A stretch of DNA of 64,000 bases from the NCBI RefSeq assembly GCF_900168685.1, contig NZ_FVZN01000014.1, positions 1,302,001-1,366,000 on the forward strand. Direction: 5' to 3'. A program made the position numbers and the translations under genes. Origin of the DNA: Solibacillus isronensis (lineage in GTDB: Bacteria; Bacillota; Bacilli; Bacillales_A; Planococcaceae). Below the pieces are notes generated by a model. The model was not told the origin of the DNA, made no database searches, and saw only the letters and a list, made by a program, of their open reading frames with translations. Shown here piece by piece: positions 34,346-42,655 of this stretch; the stretch's first letter is position 1; every line of letters starts with the position of its first letter.

Positions 34346-36652
34346 ATGGGGTCGTTTCAGTTGTTTGGGAAGGAATTGCAGTCACTGAAAAATCGTAAAG
34401 GTTTACTCATTGCGTTGATCGGTGTCATGCTCATTCCAATTGTTTACGTAGCAGTTCTTCTGTCAGCTACATGGGGACCGTATGACAATCTGGATAACTT
34501 ACCGGTTGCGTTCGTCAATAAGGATTCAGGCGGGGTTTCTGGTGGTCAAGCAATCAATGTCGGCAATGATTTAATGGAAACATTAAAGGAAAGTAACTCA
34601 TTAGGCTGGCATTTTGTGACGGAAGAAGAAGCGATGGAAGGGTTGGATAAGCAGGAATTTTACCTAGTGGTAGAAGTACCGGAAGACTTTTCACAAAAGG
34701 TGACAACCGTTCTTGATGCAAATCCTCAAGTACCTGAATTGCGTTATATCCAAAATGAAGGATTAAACTTCATGGGAGCGCAAGTGACAAACAGTGCTGT
34801 TGAAAAACTTCGCGAACAATTAGGGGACAAAATTACAGCGACTTATGCCAGAACGGTATTCTCCAGATTTACGGATATCGAAACAGGATTTGCATCCGGA
34901 GCAGATGGTTCGAAGCAAATCGTGGATGGCACTGAACAGCTGGCAAATGGGACGAACACATTGTTAACATCGTTGACGGAAAAATCGGCAGATATTAATA
35001 AGCTTGCTGCCGGTGCGAAAACGGCTGATGCGGGGGCAGGCCAGATTCTTTCTGCGATCAATGGGGGAACGGGCGATATTAACAAGCTAGCGTCCGGTTC
35101 ACGTCAAGTGGCATCAGGTGCTACACAGTTAAAAGGCGGATCACAGCAAGTATTAGCTGGACTTAATTCATTAAAAGGCGGTTCAACGGAAATTTATACA
35201 GGCTTACAGAAATTACAGCCTGGTTCCGAAAACCTCCTGAATGGGTTGCAGCAGCTTTCTGCAGGAGCGAACCAGCTTTACGCAGGTATTGCTGTAGGAG
35301 ATGGCACGCAGGCGAATCCTGGGTTGGCAAAAGGCCTGAACCAGCTGGCTACCGTATTGCAATCGAAACAGTCGGATATTGAACAAATGGCGCAAGGTGC
35401 AGTATTACTACAAAGTTTGGCGCAAGCACCAGGTATGGAGGCATACCGTGAGAATTTACTTGCTTTAAGTGCAGGCTTGGGAGAACTTGGGACAGTTTAT
35501 CCAGTAGCTGTTCAAAGTGCCAATGCATTAAGCAATGGGGCCAACCAGATTGCACAATCCATGCCTGCATTGACAACAGGTCTTGAAAATGCAATTGCCG
35601 GTCAAAAAACAATTGTGGCCGGCATTGGTTCATTAACTGCTGGACAAGAAAAAGCGGTAAAAGGAATCGATGCGCTTGTTGCAGGGCAGACAGCAGTCGT
35701 TTCAGGTGCATCTACTTTAGCGGGTGGTGCATCACAAGTAGCAAATGGTAATGCATCGCTAACGAGCTCATGGAACAAATTAGGTGCAGGTGTTTCCAGC
35801 CTGAAAAGCGGTTTAACACAAATCAGCACAGGTAATGAAACCGTTGCAGTTGGCTGGCAAACGATGACAGAAGGCGTTACTTCATTAAATGATGGGGTCA
35901 ACCGTCTTCAGGCAGGTTCATCGGAATTGGCGACTGGTTTGGAAGGCGGTCGTGAGCAAGTGGCGGCATTAAGAATTACCGATGATAATATTGCGATGTT
36001 CTCTTCGCCGGTCACATTGGCAGGGGAGAAGGTCAATGCATATGAATATTACCGTGATTCAACTGCACCGTATATTTTATCATTGGCATTATTCGTAGGT
36101 ATGCTAGTATTGTCCATGTTTGTGGACTTTAAAAAGCCGGCTGTATTGCCAAAGTCTGCAATAAGCTGGTTTGTCAGTAAATGGCTGCAATTAGCACTGT
36201 TTGCTACAATTCAGGCCGTATTGGTTACGATATTTACATTAGTCGTATTACAGCTATCGGTAGATCATGTAGTGCAGTTTATTTTATTCGGAATTTTTGT
36301 CAGCATTGTTTTCATGTCGATTATTTTTTTCCTTGTATCGGTTGCAGGCAATATCGGGCGATTTATCGCACTTGTACTGGCTGTCGCACAATTATCGATT
36401 ACAGGTTCGAATTTACCGATCCCGATGCTTCCTGAAAATTTACAGGCTGTAAGTGCATATTTACCATTTACGTATTCGATTTCAGGATTTAAATCGGTTA
36501 TTTCATTAGGTGATCTTTCGTTATTATCATCGAATGCTTTAACCCTTGTCATTTATTTAGTCGTTGCTTCTGTGTTGGCACTGATTGCGTTTATCGTAAG
36601 CTATAAATCACTTACGACGAAGTACACACCGGAAGTACAGCCGACTGCATAA
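34346..36652 (+). CDS. YhgE/Pip family membrane protein
   Basis: A 768-residue protein of the YhgE/phage-infection-protein family. One N-terminal transmembrane helix (about 20-42) is followed by a large external domain with many Leu/Gly-rich repeats (for example QLKGGSQQVLAGLNSLKGGS) that form a long helical stalk. Five or so C-terminal transmembrane helices follow (about 570-765), of the ABC-2 type. Members are receptors for some phages or are linked to export; the normal role is unclear. The start is ATG after GGGGGG. Monocistronic, with the terminator after it shared by both strands. Confidence 0.9.
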   Translation: MGSFQLFGKELQSLKNRKGLLIALIGVMLIPIVYVAVLLSATWGPYDNLDNLPVAFVNKDSGGVSGGQAINVGNDLMETLKESNSLGWHFVTEEEAMEGLDKQEFYLVVEVPEDFSQKVTTVLDANPQVPELRYIQNEGLNFMGAQVTNSAVEKLREQLGDKITATYARTVFSRFTDIETGFASGADGSKQIVDGTEQLANGTNTLLTSLTEKSADINKLAAGAKTADAGAGQILSAINGGTGDINKLASGSRQVASGATQLKGGSQQVLAGLNSLKGGSTEIYTGLQKLQPGSENLLNGLQQLSAGANQLYAGIAVGDGTQANPGLAKGLNQLATVLQSKQSDIEQMAQGAVLLQSLAQAPGMEAYRENLLALSAGLGELGTVYPVAVQSANALSNGANQIAQSMPALTTGLENAIAGQKTIVAGIGSLTAGQEKAVKGIDALVAGQTAVVSGASTLAGGASQVANGNASLTSSWNKLGAGVSSLKSGLTQISTGNETVAVGWQTMTEGVTSLNDGVNRLQAGSSELATGLEGGREQVAALRITDDNIAMFSSPVTLAGEKVNAYEYYRDSTAPYILSLALFVGMLVLSMFVDFKKPAVLPKSAISWFVSKWLQLALFATIQAVLVTIFTLVVLQLSVDHVVQFILFGIFVSIVFMSIIFFLVSVAGNIGRFIALVLAVAQLSITGSNLPIPMLPENLQAVSAYLPFTYSISGFKSVISLGDLSLLSSNALTLVIYLVVASVLALIAFIVSYKSLTTKYTPEVQPTA

Positions 36653-36658
36653 CAAAAA

Positions 36659-36697
36659 AGACCCGTCTACTCTCCAACTAGAGAGTGACGGGTCTTA
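36659..36697. terminator. Bidirectional terminator
   Basis: AAGACCCGTC...CTCTC pairs with GAGAG...GACGGGTCTT across a 6-base loop, with A-run before and T-run after, serving both the yhgE-like gene and the minus-strand pair. Confidence 0.8.
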
Positions 36698-36707
36698 TAT
36701 TGTTGAA

Positions 36708-37001
36708 TTAAAACTCCACGTGAGCAATCATGCCTTCTTCATCATCAATATCAAGAGTGATACGTGCTGACATTGAATCACGGCCAAGCTGCTCATCAAT
36801 ATACAGACGAAGTGCCATGATAAAATTCACAGAGTTGTATACTTCCAATTGTCCGTTGTAGAAAGCTTCCGCCGAATATCCGGCAACATCATCATACATC
36901 AGCTCCGCTTCCACTTCTTCAGGTGCTGTGTTTTTGAATTTTGCATGGAACAGACAAACGGCATTAATTAAATCTTGTTCAAGTAATGTTAGTTTTTCCA
37001 C
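36708..37001 (-). CDS. YxcD-like DUF2653 family protein
   Basis: A 97-residue acidic soluble protein. The start LTLLEQDLINAVCLFHAKFK and the AELMYDDVAGYSAEA centre resemble YxcD (DUF2653) of Bacillus. The function is unknown. Its first codons overlap the end of the upstream membrane-protein gene by 13 bases, so the two are probably translated together. It ends at the bidirectional terminator. Confidence 0.75.
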   Translation of the reverse strand: MEKLTLLEQDLINAVCLFHAKFKNTAPEEVEAELMYDDVAGYSAEAFYNGQLEVYNSVNFIMALRLYIDEQLGRDSMSARITLDIDDEEGMIAHVEF

Positions 37002-37447
37002 GAATCAGTAACCTCTTTATCTTTTTTGCGTTTGATCAACTGGTAAATCTTCACTAGGAAGAAGACAATCGCCGCAATTGCTGCTACGTTGATTAACAGA
37101 CCTAAAATGTTACCTAACATACCCATGCCGGCAAATAAGCTACCGAATAATAATCCGGCTAAACCACCAAGCATTAAGCCTTTCATTAATCCGCCTTTGT
37201 TTGATGAAGCTGTATTTGAATCATTTTTTTTCGTTGTATTGTTATTTTGTTTTGTTGTTGTCGGGTTTGTTGCATCATTATTGTTTTTTTGAATATTAGT
37301 ATTGTTATTGTTGCTGTTGAAGCCTTTTTTACCTGACTTGTAACCTTTTGCTTCAACTGACTGTGCATCATTAGCAAATAAAATCGTAGTCCCTACACTT
37401 GAAAATACAAGTGTGAATGCTAATAAAACCGCTGATAATTTCTTCAT
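36989..37447 (-). CDS. Secreted or membrane protein with Asn/Thr-rich linker
   Basis: A 152-residue protein with an N-terminal signal peptide (about 1-33, ending VEAKG), a low-complexity Asn/Thr/Lys stretch (about 44-85), a glycine-rich hydrophobic region (GGLAGLLFGSLFAGMG) and a C-terminal transmembrane helix with a basic end. The Gly-rich part recalls the region in Bacillus Tim44-like or YxcD-associated proteins, but no Tim44 domain follows. Overlaps the DUF2653 gene by 13 bases. Good ribosome site (GGGGGAGA) upstream. Function unknown. Confidence 0.7.
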   Translation of the reverse strand: MKKLSAVLLAFTLVFSSVGTTILFANDAQSVEAKGYKSGKKGFNSNNNNTNIQKNNNDATNPTTTKQNNNTTKKNDSNTASSNKGGLMKGLMLGGLAGLLFGSLFAGMGMLGNILGLLINVAAIAAIVFFLVKIYQLIKRKKDKEVTDSWKN

Positions 37448-37698
37448 GTTTCTCCCCCAATTAGTCTATTTATTTACTTTATCAGTATATCAAAAATTTA
37501 ACTAAATAGAAAATGAAAACACTTTTCAGCAAATAATACAAGCTTTACGCGAAATATAACATTTCTTGTGAAAAACACAAAAATTATTGTATTCATAAAT
37601 ATGAAACTGTATGATGAAATATAATTTAGACGAAAATTCTGAATTTACATCAGTATGTAAAGAATAAACGTCGAATAATTAAGTTGGGGGAATAAATA
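37448..37698. other. Intergenic region upstream of ddh
   Basis: An AT-rich 251-base stretch. I see no lysine-riboswitch motif or strong hairpin; it must carry promoters for the divergent genes but none was clear enough to call. Confidence 0.35.
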
Positions 37699-38682
37699 AT
37701 GAGTAAAATTCGCATTGGTATTGTAGGTTACGGAAACTTAGGTCGAGGCGTGGAAGCAGCAATCGGTCAAAATGCTGACATGGAATTGGTAGCTGTATTT
37801 ACGCGTCGAGATCCTGCTTCAGTTGCCATTCAATCACCAAATGTACCGGTTTATTTAGTGGATGATGCACCTGATTACAAGGAACAGATTGATGTCATGA
37901 TTTTATGTGGTGGTTCTGCGAAAGATTTACCTGAACAAGTTCCGCATTTTGCTCAATGGTTCAACACGATCGACAGTTATGACACACACGCAAAAATTCC
38001 GGAATTTTTTGATGCAGTCGATGCTGTTGCACAAAAAAGTGACACTGTTTCGATCATTTCGGTTGGCTGGGACCCGGGGCTATTTTCATTGAACCGTCTA
38101 TTAGGTGAAACAGTTCTGCCTGATGGAAATACATATACGTTCTGGGGTGACGGCTTAAGTCAAGGTCACTCAGACGCAGTACGCCGCATTGAAGGTGTAA
38201 AAAATGCAGTGCAATATACCTTACCGATTAAAGAAGCGGTTAACCGTGTGCGAAATGGTGAAAATCCTGAGCTGACAACACGTGAAAAACATGCCCGAGA
38301 ATGCTTTGTTGTATTAGCTGAAGGTGCAGATGCAGCAACGATCGAAAAAGAAATTAAAGAAATGCCAAACTATTTTGCGGATTATGATACAACTGTGAAC
38401 TTTATTACAGAGGCGGAATTTAAAGAAAATCATCAAGGTATGCCACATGGCGGGTTTGTTATCCGTTCTGGTCAATCAGGCGAATCAGACAAGCAAATTA
38501 TGGAGTTTTCATTAACGCTTGAATCGAATCCGATGTTCACATCAAGTGTTCTCGTTGCCTATGCACGCGCTGCATTCAAATTGCACGCCAAAGGAGATAA
38601 AGGTGCAAAAACTGTATTCGACATTCCGTACGGTTTATTATCACCAAAATCCCCAGCAGATTTACGCAAAGAATTACTGTAA
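37699..38682 (+). CDS. ddh: meso-Diaminopimelate dehydrogenase
   Basis: A 327-residue NADP-linked enzyme making meso-2,6-diaminopimelate from tetrahydrodipicolinate and ammonia in one step, bypassing the acyl branches of the lysine pathway. NADP-binding GIVGYGNLGRG is at 7-17; substrate-binding SVGWDPGLFSLNR and DGLSQGHSDAVRR agree with the Ddh family known from Lysinibacillus and Corynebacterium. GGGGG precedes the ATG. It supplies peptidoglycan precursor and lysine. Monocistronic with terminator. No riboswitch was recognised upstream. Confidence 0.95.
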   Translation: MSKIRIGIVGYGNLGRGVEAAIGQNADMELVAVFTRRDPASVAIQSPNVPVYLVDDAPDYKEQIDVMILCGGSAKDLPEQVPHFAQWFNTIDSYDTHAKIPEFFDAVDAVAQKSDTVSIISVGWDPGLFSLNRLLGETVLPDGNTYTFWGDGLSQGHSDAVRRIEGVKNAVQYTLPIKEAVNRVRNGENPELTTREKHARECFVVLAEGADAATIEKEIKEMPNYFADYDTTVNFITEAEFKENHQGMPHGGFVIRSGQSGESDKQIMEFSLTLESNPMFTSSVLVAYARAAFKLHAKGDKGAKTVFDIPYGLLSPKSPADLRKELL

Positions 38683-38694
38683 TTTCCAATCGAG

Positions 38695-38726
38695 CGTCGT
38701 CTAATAAATTTAGGCGACGTTTTTTC
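38695..38726 (+). terminator. ddh terminator
   Basis: CGTCGTCTAA pairs with TTAGGCGACG (one mismatch) across a 5-base loop, followed by TTTTTT. Confidence 0.8.
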
Positions 38727-38895
38727 GGTTTTTGCTAGACAAATCGTCGATAAAGTCTTTTCATTCGCGGTTTGGCAACGTAGAATAGAGAGGTTAAGTC
38801 TCTGAAAGATGGATGTCCACTTTAGAGCGAGTTAAAATTCCCTCATGAATCTGAAGTTAAAACAAATTCAATGGTATACAGAAAGGATGTTTAAT

Positions 38896-39159
38896 GTGCA
38901 GGATAAGCGTTTTAAAATCGCACATAAAGAAGCATTGATCGGTGTCGTTTTAGTCATCATCAATTTTGCAATCTGGTTCGGGTTTGCATATGGGCTCGGT
39001 TCCGGTGACCCGCTGGAGTATGATTATGTATTCGGATTCCCGGCATGGTTTTTCTTTAGCTGTATCGCAGGAACAATTTTCATGATTATCGCAACCTGGC
39101 TGGCGATGAAGCTGTTCTTCAAAGACATTTCCCTTGAAGAGGAGGACGAGCAAAAATGA
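38896..39159 (+). CDS. yhdT: YhdT-like DUF997 membrane protein
   Basis: An 87-residue protein with two hydrophobic helices (about 16-36, 53-74) of the YhdT family that accompanies the pantothenate symporter PanF. The GTG at 38896 is chosen, with AAAGGA 8 bases upstream; the ATG at 38887 overlaps that site and the 38845 start has no site. The stop overlaps the panF start by 4 bases (ATGA). It probably stabilises or partners PanF, as inferred from the conserved gene pair. Confidence 0.85.
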   Translation: MQDKRFKIAHKEALIGVVLVIINFAIWFGFAYGLGSGDPLEYDYVFGFPAWFFFSCIAGTIFMIIATWLAMKLFFKDISLEEEDEQK

Positions 39160-40604
39160 TACATTGGTCGGTTATTATTCCATTATTCATATTTTTAATT
39201 ATCATTTTTGGCATCGGTATTTGGGCAAATCGCCAAGTACGTACATCTAATTCGTTTTTACAGGAGTATTTTTTAGGTGGGCGCGAAATGGGCGGGTTCA
39301 TTCTGGCGATGACGATGATGGCGACATATGGCAGTGCCTCAAGCTTTATCGGGGGACCGGGTGTTGCCTATAATACAGGTCTTGGATGGGTTCTTTTAGC
39401 TATGGCGCAGCTGCCGGCCGGTTATTTTGTATTAATGGTGCTCGGCAAGAAATTTGCGATTGTTGCACGCCGCATTGAAGCCATTACTTTAATCGACTTT
39501 TTAAAGAAACGCTATGACAGCCATACGATCGTTATTTTATCTGCAATCAGCATCATCATTTTCCTTTTTGCATCGATGACAGCGCAATGGGTAGGTGGTG
39601 CGCGTCTGATTGAATCGTTGACGGGACTTTCCTATACAAACGCATTGTTCATTTTTGCGGTAGCCGTTTTGGCATATGTAATTATCGGCGGCTTCCGTGC
39701 TGTTGCGTTAACGGATGCATTGCAAGGGTCCATTATGATTGTTGGTACAGTTATCCTCCTGATTGCAACGGTCATTGCCGGTGGTGGTGTTGACACAATC
39801 ATGCAAGGGCTCGTTGCAGAAAATCCGAATTTAGTGACGCCATATGGTGCAGAACAAAATCTGACACCATTGTATGTATCGACATTTTGGATTTTAATTG
39901 GACTAGGTGTCATCGGTTTGCCTCAAATTGCAGTACGTGCGATGAGCTACAAAGATTCGAAAAGCTTACATAAAGCAATTCTGATAGGTACAATCGGAAT
40001 CGGGACAATCATGTTCGGCATGCATTTAATTGGTGTATTTGCACGTCCGGTTATGCCGGGAATTGAAGTCGGCGATAAAGTCATGCCGCTTTTGACATTG
40101 GAAGTGCTGCCGCCGGTACTGGCAGGAATCGTACTCGCAGCACCAATGGCAGCCATTATGTCGACGGTTAATGCATTGCTGATTCTAGTAAGCTCAACAG
40201 TTGTAAAAGATATTTATTTAAACTATATCAATCCGAAAGCAAGTGATGCACAAATTAAAAACCGCAGCTTTTGGGTGACAAGCATTATCGGGATAGCGGT
40301 AGTTATTTTCGCTGTTAAACCGCCGGAGCTATTAATCATGCTGAACTTGTTTGCGTTCGGCGGACTGGAATCAGCCTTTTTATGGAGTGTCGTATTTGGA
40401 CTGTACTGGAAAAAAGCAAATAAATACGGGGCAATCAGTTCGATGATTGTCGGTCTGACATTATATATTGTCATCTACCGCTTTGCGGAAAATATTTATG
40501 GCATGCATTCCGTTACAATTCCAATCATCGCTTCACTTATTACATTTGTAGCAGTAAGTATTATTGCGCAAAAGATGAAAAAAATAGAAGATTATCATTT
40601 CTAA
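39156..40604 (+). CDS. panF: Sodium/pantothenate symporter
   Basis: A 482-residue sodium:solute symporter with about 13 hydrophobic helices. It imports pantothenate, the CoA precursor, driven by Na+. It carries the SSS-family signature (YFLGGREMGGFILAMTMMAT) and the SASSFIGGPGVAY loop characteristic of PanF. Its start is embedded in the end of yhdT, so the pair is one operon and translationally coupled. Ends at a terminator. Specific assignment to pantothenate rests on similarity and the yhdT partner. Confidence 0.93.
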   Translation: MIHWSVIIPLFIFLIIIFGIGIWANRQVRTSNSFLQEYFLGGREMGGFILAMTMMATYGSASSFIGGPGVAYNTGLGWVLLAMAQLPAGYFVLMVLGKKFAIVARRIEAITLIDFLKKRYDSHTIVILSAISIIIFLFASMTAQWVGGARLIESLTGLSYTNALFIFAVAVLAYVIIGGFRAVALTDALQGSIMIVGTVILLIATVIAGGGVDTIMQGLVAENPNLVTPYGAEQNLTPLYVSTFWILIGLGVIGLPQIAVRAMSYKDSKSLHKAILIGTIGIGTIMFGMHLIGVFARPVMPGIEVGDKVMPLLTLEVLPPVLAGIVLAAPMAAIMSTVNALLILVSSTVVKDIYLNYINPKASDAQIKNRSFWVTSIIGIAVVIFAVKPPELLIMLNLFAFGGLESAFLWSVVFGLYWKKANKYGAISSMIVGLTLYIVIYRFAENIYGMHSVTIPIIASLITFVAVSIIAQKMKKIEDYHF

Positions 40605-40663
40605 TAGCCAGAACCGTTTTAGGTCTGTATGATAGAAGAAACAGATATTTTACTTCACCAAAA

Positions 40664-40699
40664 AAACAACATTTTTCTCTGTGAGAAAGATGTTGTTTT
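40664..40699 (+). terminator. panF terminator
   Basis: AAACAACATTTTTCTC pairs with GAGAAAGATGTTGTTT (one mismatch) and is followed by TT. Confidence 0.7.
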
Positions 40700-40722
40700 T
40701 AGATTAGATACCAATCTCTTAT

Positions 40723-40768
40723 TTGACGTTATACGCTTATTATTGTAAACTAGGTTACATAAAGTAAC
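40723..40768 (+). promoter_or_regulatory. Promoter and dyad of the ribA cluster
   Basis: TTGACG (40723-40728), 17 bases, TAAACT (40746-40751), followed at once by the dyad GTTAC-N5-GTAAC (40754-40768). The dyad covers the expected start point, so a repressor is plausible. No FMN riboswitch lies between here and ribA. Confidence 0.5.
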
Positions 40769-40792
40769 TTAATAAAAATCAAAGGTGATCAG

Positions 40793-41527
40793 ATGAAACA
40801 ATTAATGGCTATTTTAGAAGATAAAATTCAGCTTGTCCGTCGTGATGATCTGCAAAATATTGCAGTAGTCGGACCGGTAAAGCTACCTATAAAACAAGAA
40901 AATTTAGAAGCAACGTTCCAATGGTATTCATGGACGACTGTTGAAAAAAATCAGACGAAAGAACAGGTAGTAGAATCTGTATCGTCAATGCATTTAGCAT
41001 TTGGCCAGCAGTCTTCTGTACTTGTGTATGGAGATTTTGCCAACCAGGATAATGCATTGATCCGCATGCACAGTATTTGTCATACAGGTGATATTTTCGG
41101 TTCACAGCGTTGTGACTGTGGCTATCAGTTACATGAATCGATGAAAATGATTGTTGAACATGGCTGTGGCGCAATCTTTTATTTAGCGGATCATGAAGGG
41201 CGCGGTATTGGGCTATTTTCAAAATCGTTAGCTTACTTATTGCAGGAAGAAGCGTTTGATACAGTGGAGGCCAATCATGCACTCGGTTTTGAAGATGATG
41301 TCCGTTCGTATGATGATGCAATCCGTGTACTACAGGTGCTTCGTTCAAAACCGGTAACACTCATTACGAACAATCCGAAAAAGCTTGCGGCACTGCAGGA
41401 CAGCGGATTACTTGCGGATGGCCATATTCCTTTATGGGGCGGTCTGACGGAAACAAATGAACAGTACTTGAAAACAAAAGTAGAAAAGTCTGGGCATATC
41501 GCGATGGTTGAAAAGCTAACTGTGTAA
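40793..41527 (+). CDS. ribA: GTP cyclohydrolase II (RibA-type), divergent
   Basis: A 244-residue stand-alone GTP cyclohydrolase II, which opens GTP to the diaminopyrimidine that starts riboflavin and related pyrimidine pathways. Zinc ligands C96, C107 and C109 are kept (SICHTGDIFGSQRCDCG). The substrate loop reads YLADHEGRGIGL (130-141), where most family members have Arg (often Arg-Gly) in place of Ala132-Asp133, and SECLTGD is here SICHTGD. The N-terminal 75 residues replace the dihydroxybutanone-phosphate synthase domain of RibBA. AAAGGTGA precedes the ATG. First gene of a four-gene cluster. Confidence 0.85.
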   Translation: MKQLMAILEDKIQLVRRDDLQNIAVVGPVKLPIKQENLEATFQWYSWTTVEKNQTKEQVVESVSSMHLAFGQQSSVLVYGDFANQDNALIRMHSICHTGDIFGSQRCDCGYQLHESMKMIVEHGCGAIFYLADHEGRGIGLFSKSLAYLLQEEAFDTVEANHALGFEDDVRSYDDAIRVLQVLRSKPVTLITNNPKKLAALQDSGLLADGHIPLWGGLTETNEQYLKTKVEKSGHIAMVEKLTV

Positions 41528-41539
41528 GGAGAATTTCAT

Positions 41540-42655
41540 ATGAAAACTGATCAGGACTATATGCAACTTGCGCTTCAATTGGCGGCAAGTGCCAGAGGGA
41601 ATACAAATCCAAATCCGTTAGTCGGTGCCGTTATCGTAAAAAATGGCGTCATCGTCGGTACAGGACTTCATCGAAAAGCAGGGGAACCCCATGCAGAAGT
41701 ACATGCGGTGAACATGGCAGGGGAGCATACAAAAGATGCGACAATTTATGTCACACTGGAACCGTGTTCGCATTACGGCAAAACACCACCTTGTGCGAAG
41801 CTGCTGAAGGAAAGCGAATTTAAACGTGTTGTTGTTGCAACTGAAGATCCAAACCCTGAAGTGGCAGGCCGTGGTATTCGACTGTTGCGTGAAGCGGGAA
41901 TCGAAGTGGAAGTTGGAGTTCTTCAGGAGGAAGCTCAAAAACTGAATGAGCGTTTTATTCATAATATGCTGACAGAGCGTCCATTTGTCGTTGCAAAATT
42001 TGCGATGACACTTGACGGTAAAATCGCCACATATAGTGGACACTCACAATGGATTACAGGTGAAGAAGCACGTGCGGATGTTCATGAATTGCGTCATGAA
42101 GTGGACGGGATATTAGTAGGTGTTCAAACAGTTTTAAATGACAACCCGAAACTGACGACACGTCTAAAGGATAATCGACAAGGTCGTAACCCGATTCGAG
42201 TAGTCATGGACAGTACGTTGAAAACACCGGTTGATGCGCATATTGCGGATACGACCGAAGCTCGTACAATCATTGTCACTTCATTTGATTCAGATGCAGT
42301 AAAGGCACAGCAGCTGGAAAGTATCGGTGTTGAAATTATCCGTGTTGAAAAAGAATTAACAGGCTTGAACATAGAGGATATGTTGAAAGCATTATATAAA
42401 AAGGGCATTACGCATCTGCTTGTTGAAGGTGGCGGCAATGTGAACGCATCATTTTTACGAGGCGGCTTCATCGACCAGTATATGGTATATGTCGCTCCGA
42501 AAGTATTGGGTGGGAAAAACTCCATTACGCCGTTTACCGGATCTGATGTGGAAACAATCGATTTGGCAAGCCAGCTTGAATTCGGTGAAGTCACTTGCAT
42601 CGGGGAAGATTTGCGTATTATAGCCTATCCAAAGAAGGCTGGTTTACATGAATAG
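41540..42655 (+). CDS. ribD: Pyrimidine deaminase/reductase RibD
   Basis: A 371-residue bifunctional enzyme. The N-terminal deaminase (1-145) has H51-A-E53 and C76/C85 zinc ligands (PCSHYGKTPPC). The C-terminal NADPH reductase (150-365) has MTLDGKIATYSGHSQWITG and LVEGGGNVNASFL. It converts the RibA product to 5-amino-6-ribitylamino-uracil phosphate. Both halves look canonical and intact. GGAGAA 12 bases after ribA. The end overlaps the next gene by 8 bases, showing tight coupling in the cluster. No ribE or ribH is present here. Confidence 0.93.
   Translation: MKTDQDYMQLALQLAASARGNTNPNPLVGAVIVKNGVIVGTGLHRKAGEPHAEVHAVNMAGEHTKDATIYVTLEPCSHYGKTPPCAKLLKESEFKRVVVATEDPNPEVAGRGIRLLREAGIEVEVGVLQEEAQKLNERFIHNMLTERPFVVAKFAMTLDGKIATYSGHSQWITGEEARADVHELRHEVDGILVGVQTVLNDNPKLTTRLKDNRQGRNPIRVVMDSTLKTPVDAHIADTTEARTIIVTSFDSDAVKAQQLESIGVEIIRVEKELTGLNIEDMLKALYKKGITHLLVEGGGNVNASFLRGGFIDQYMVYVAPKVLGGKNSITPFTGSDVETIDLASQLEFGEVTCIGEDLRIIAYPKKAGLHE

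Noticed and set aside
37448-37698. Lysine riboswitch ahead of ddh
   Set aside because: No long structured GC-containing leader is present; the region is plain AT-rich DNA.
38740-38895. Riboswitch or leader RNA ahead of yhdT-panF
   Set aside because: A small AGAG/CTCT hairpin is present, but no known riboswitch core or terminator can be drawn.
40700-40792. FMN riboswitch ahead of ribA
   Set aside because: The conserved FMN aptamer motifs are absent and the space between promoter and ribosome site is too short.
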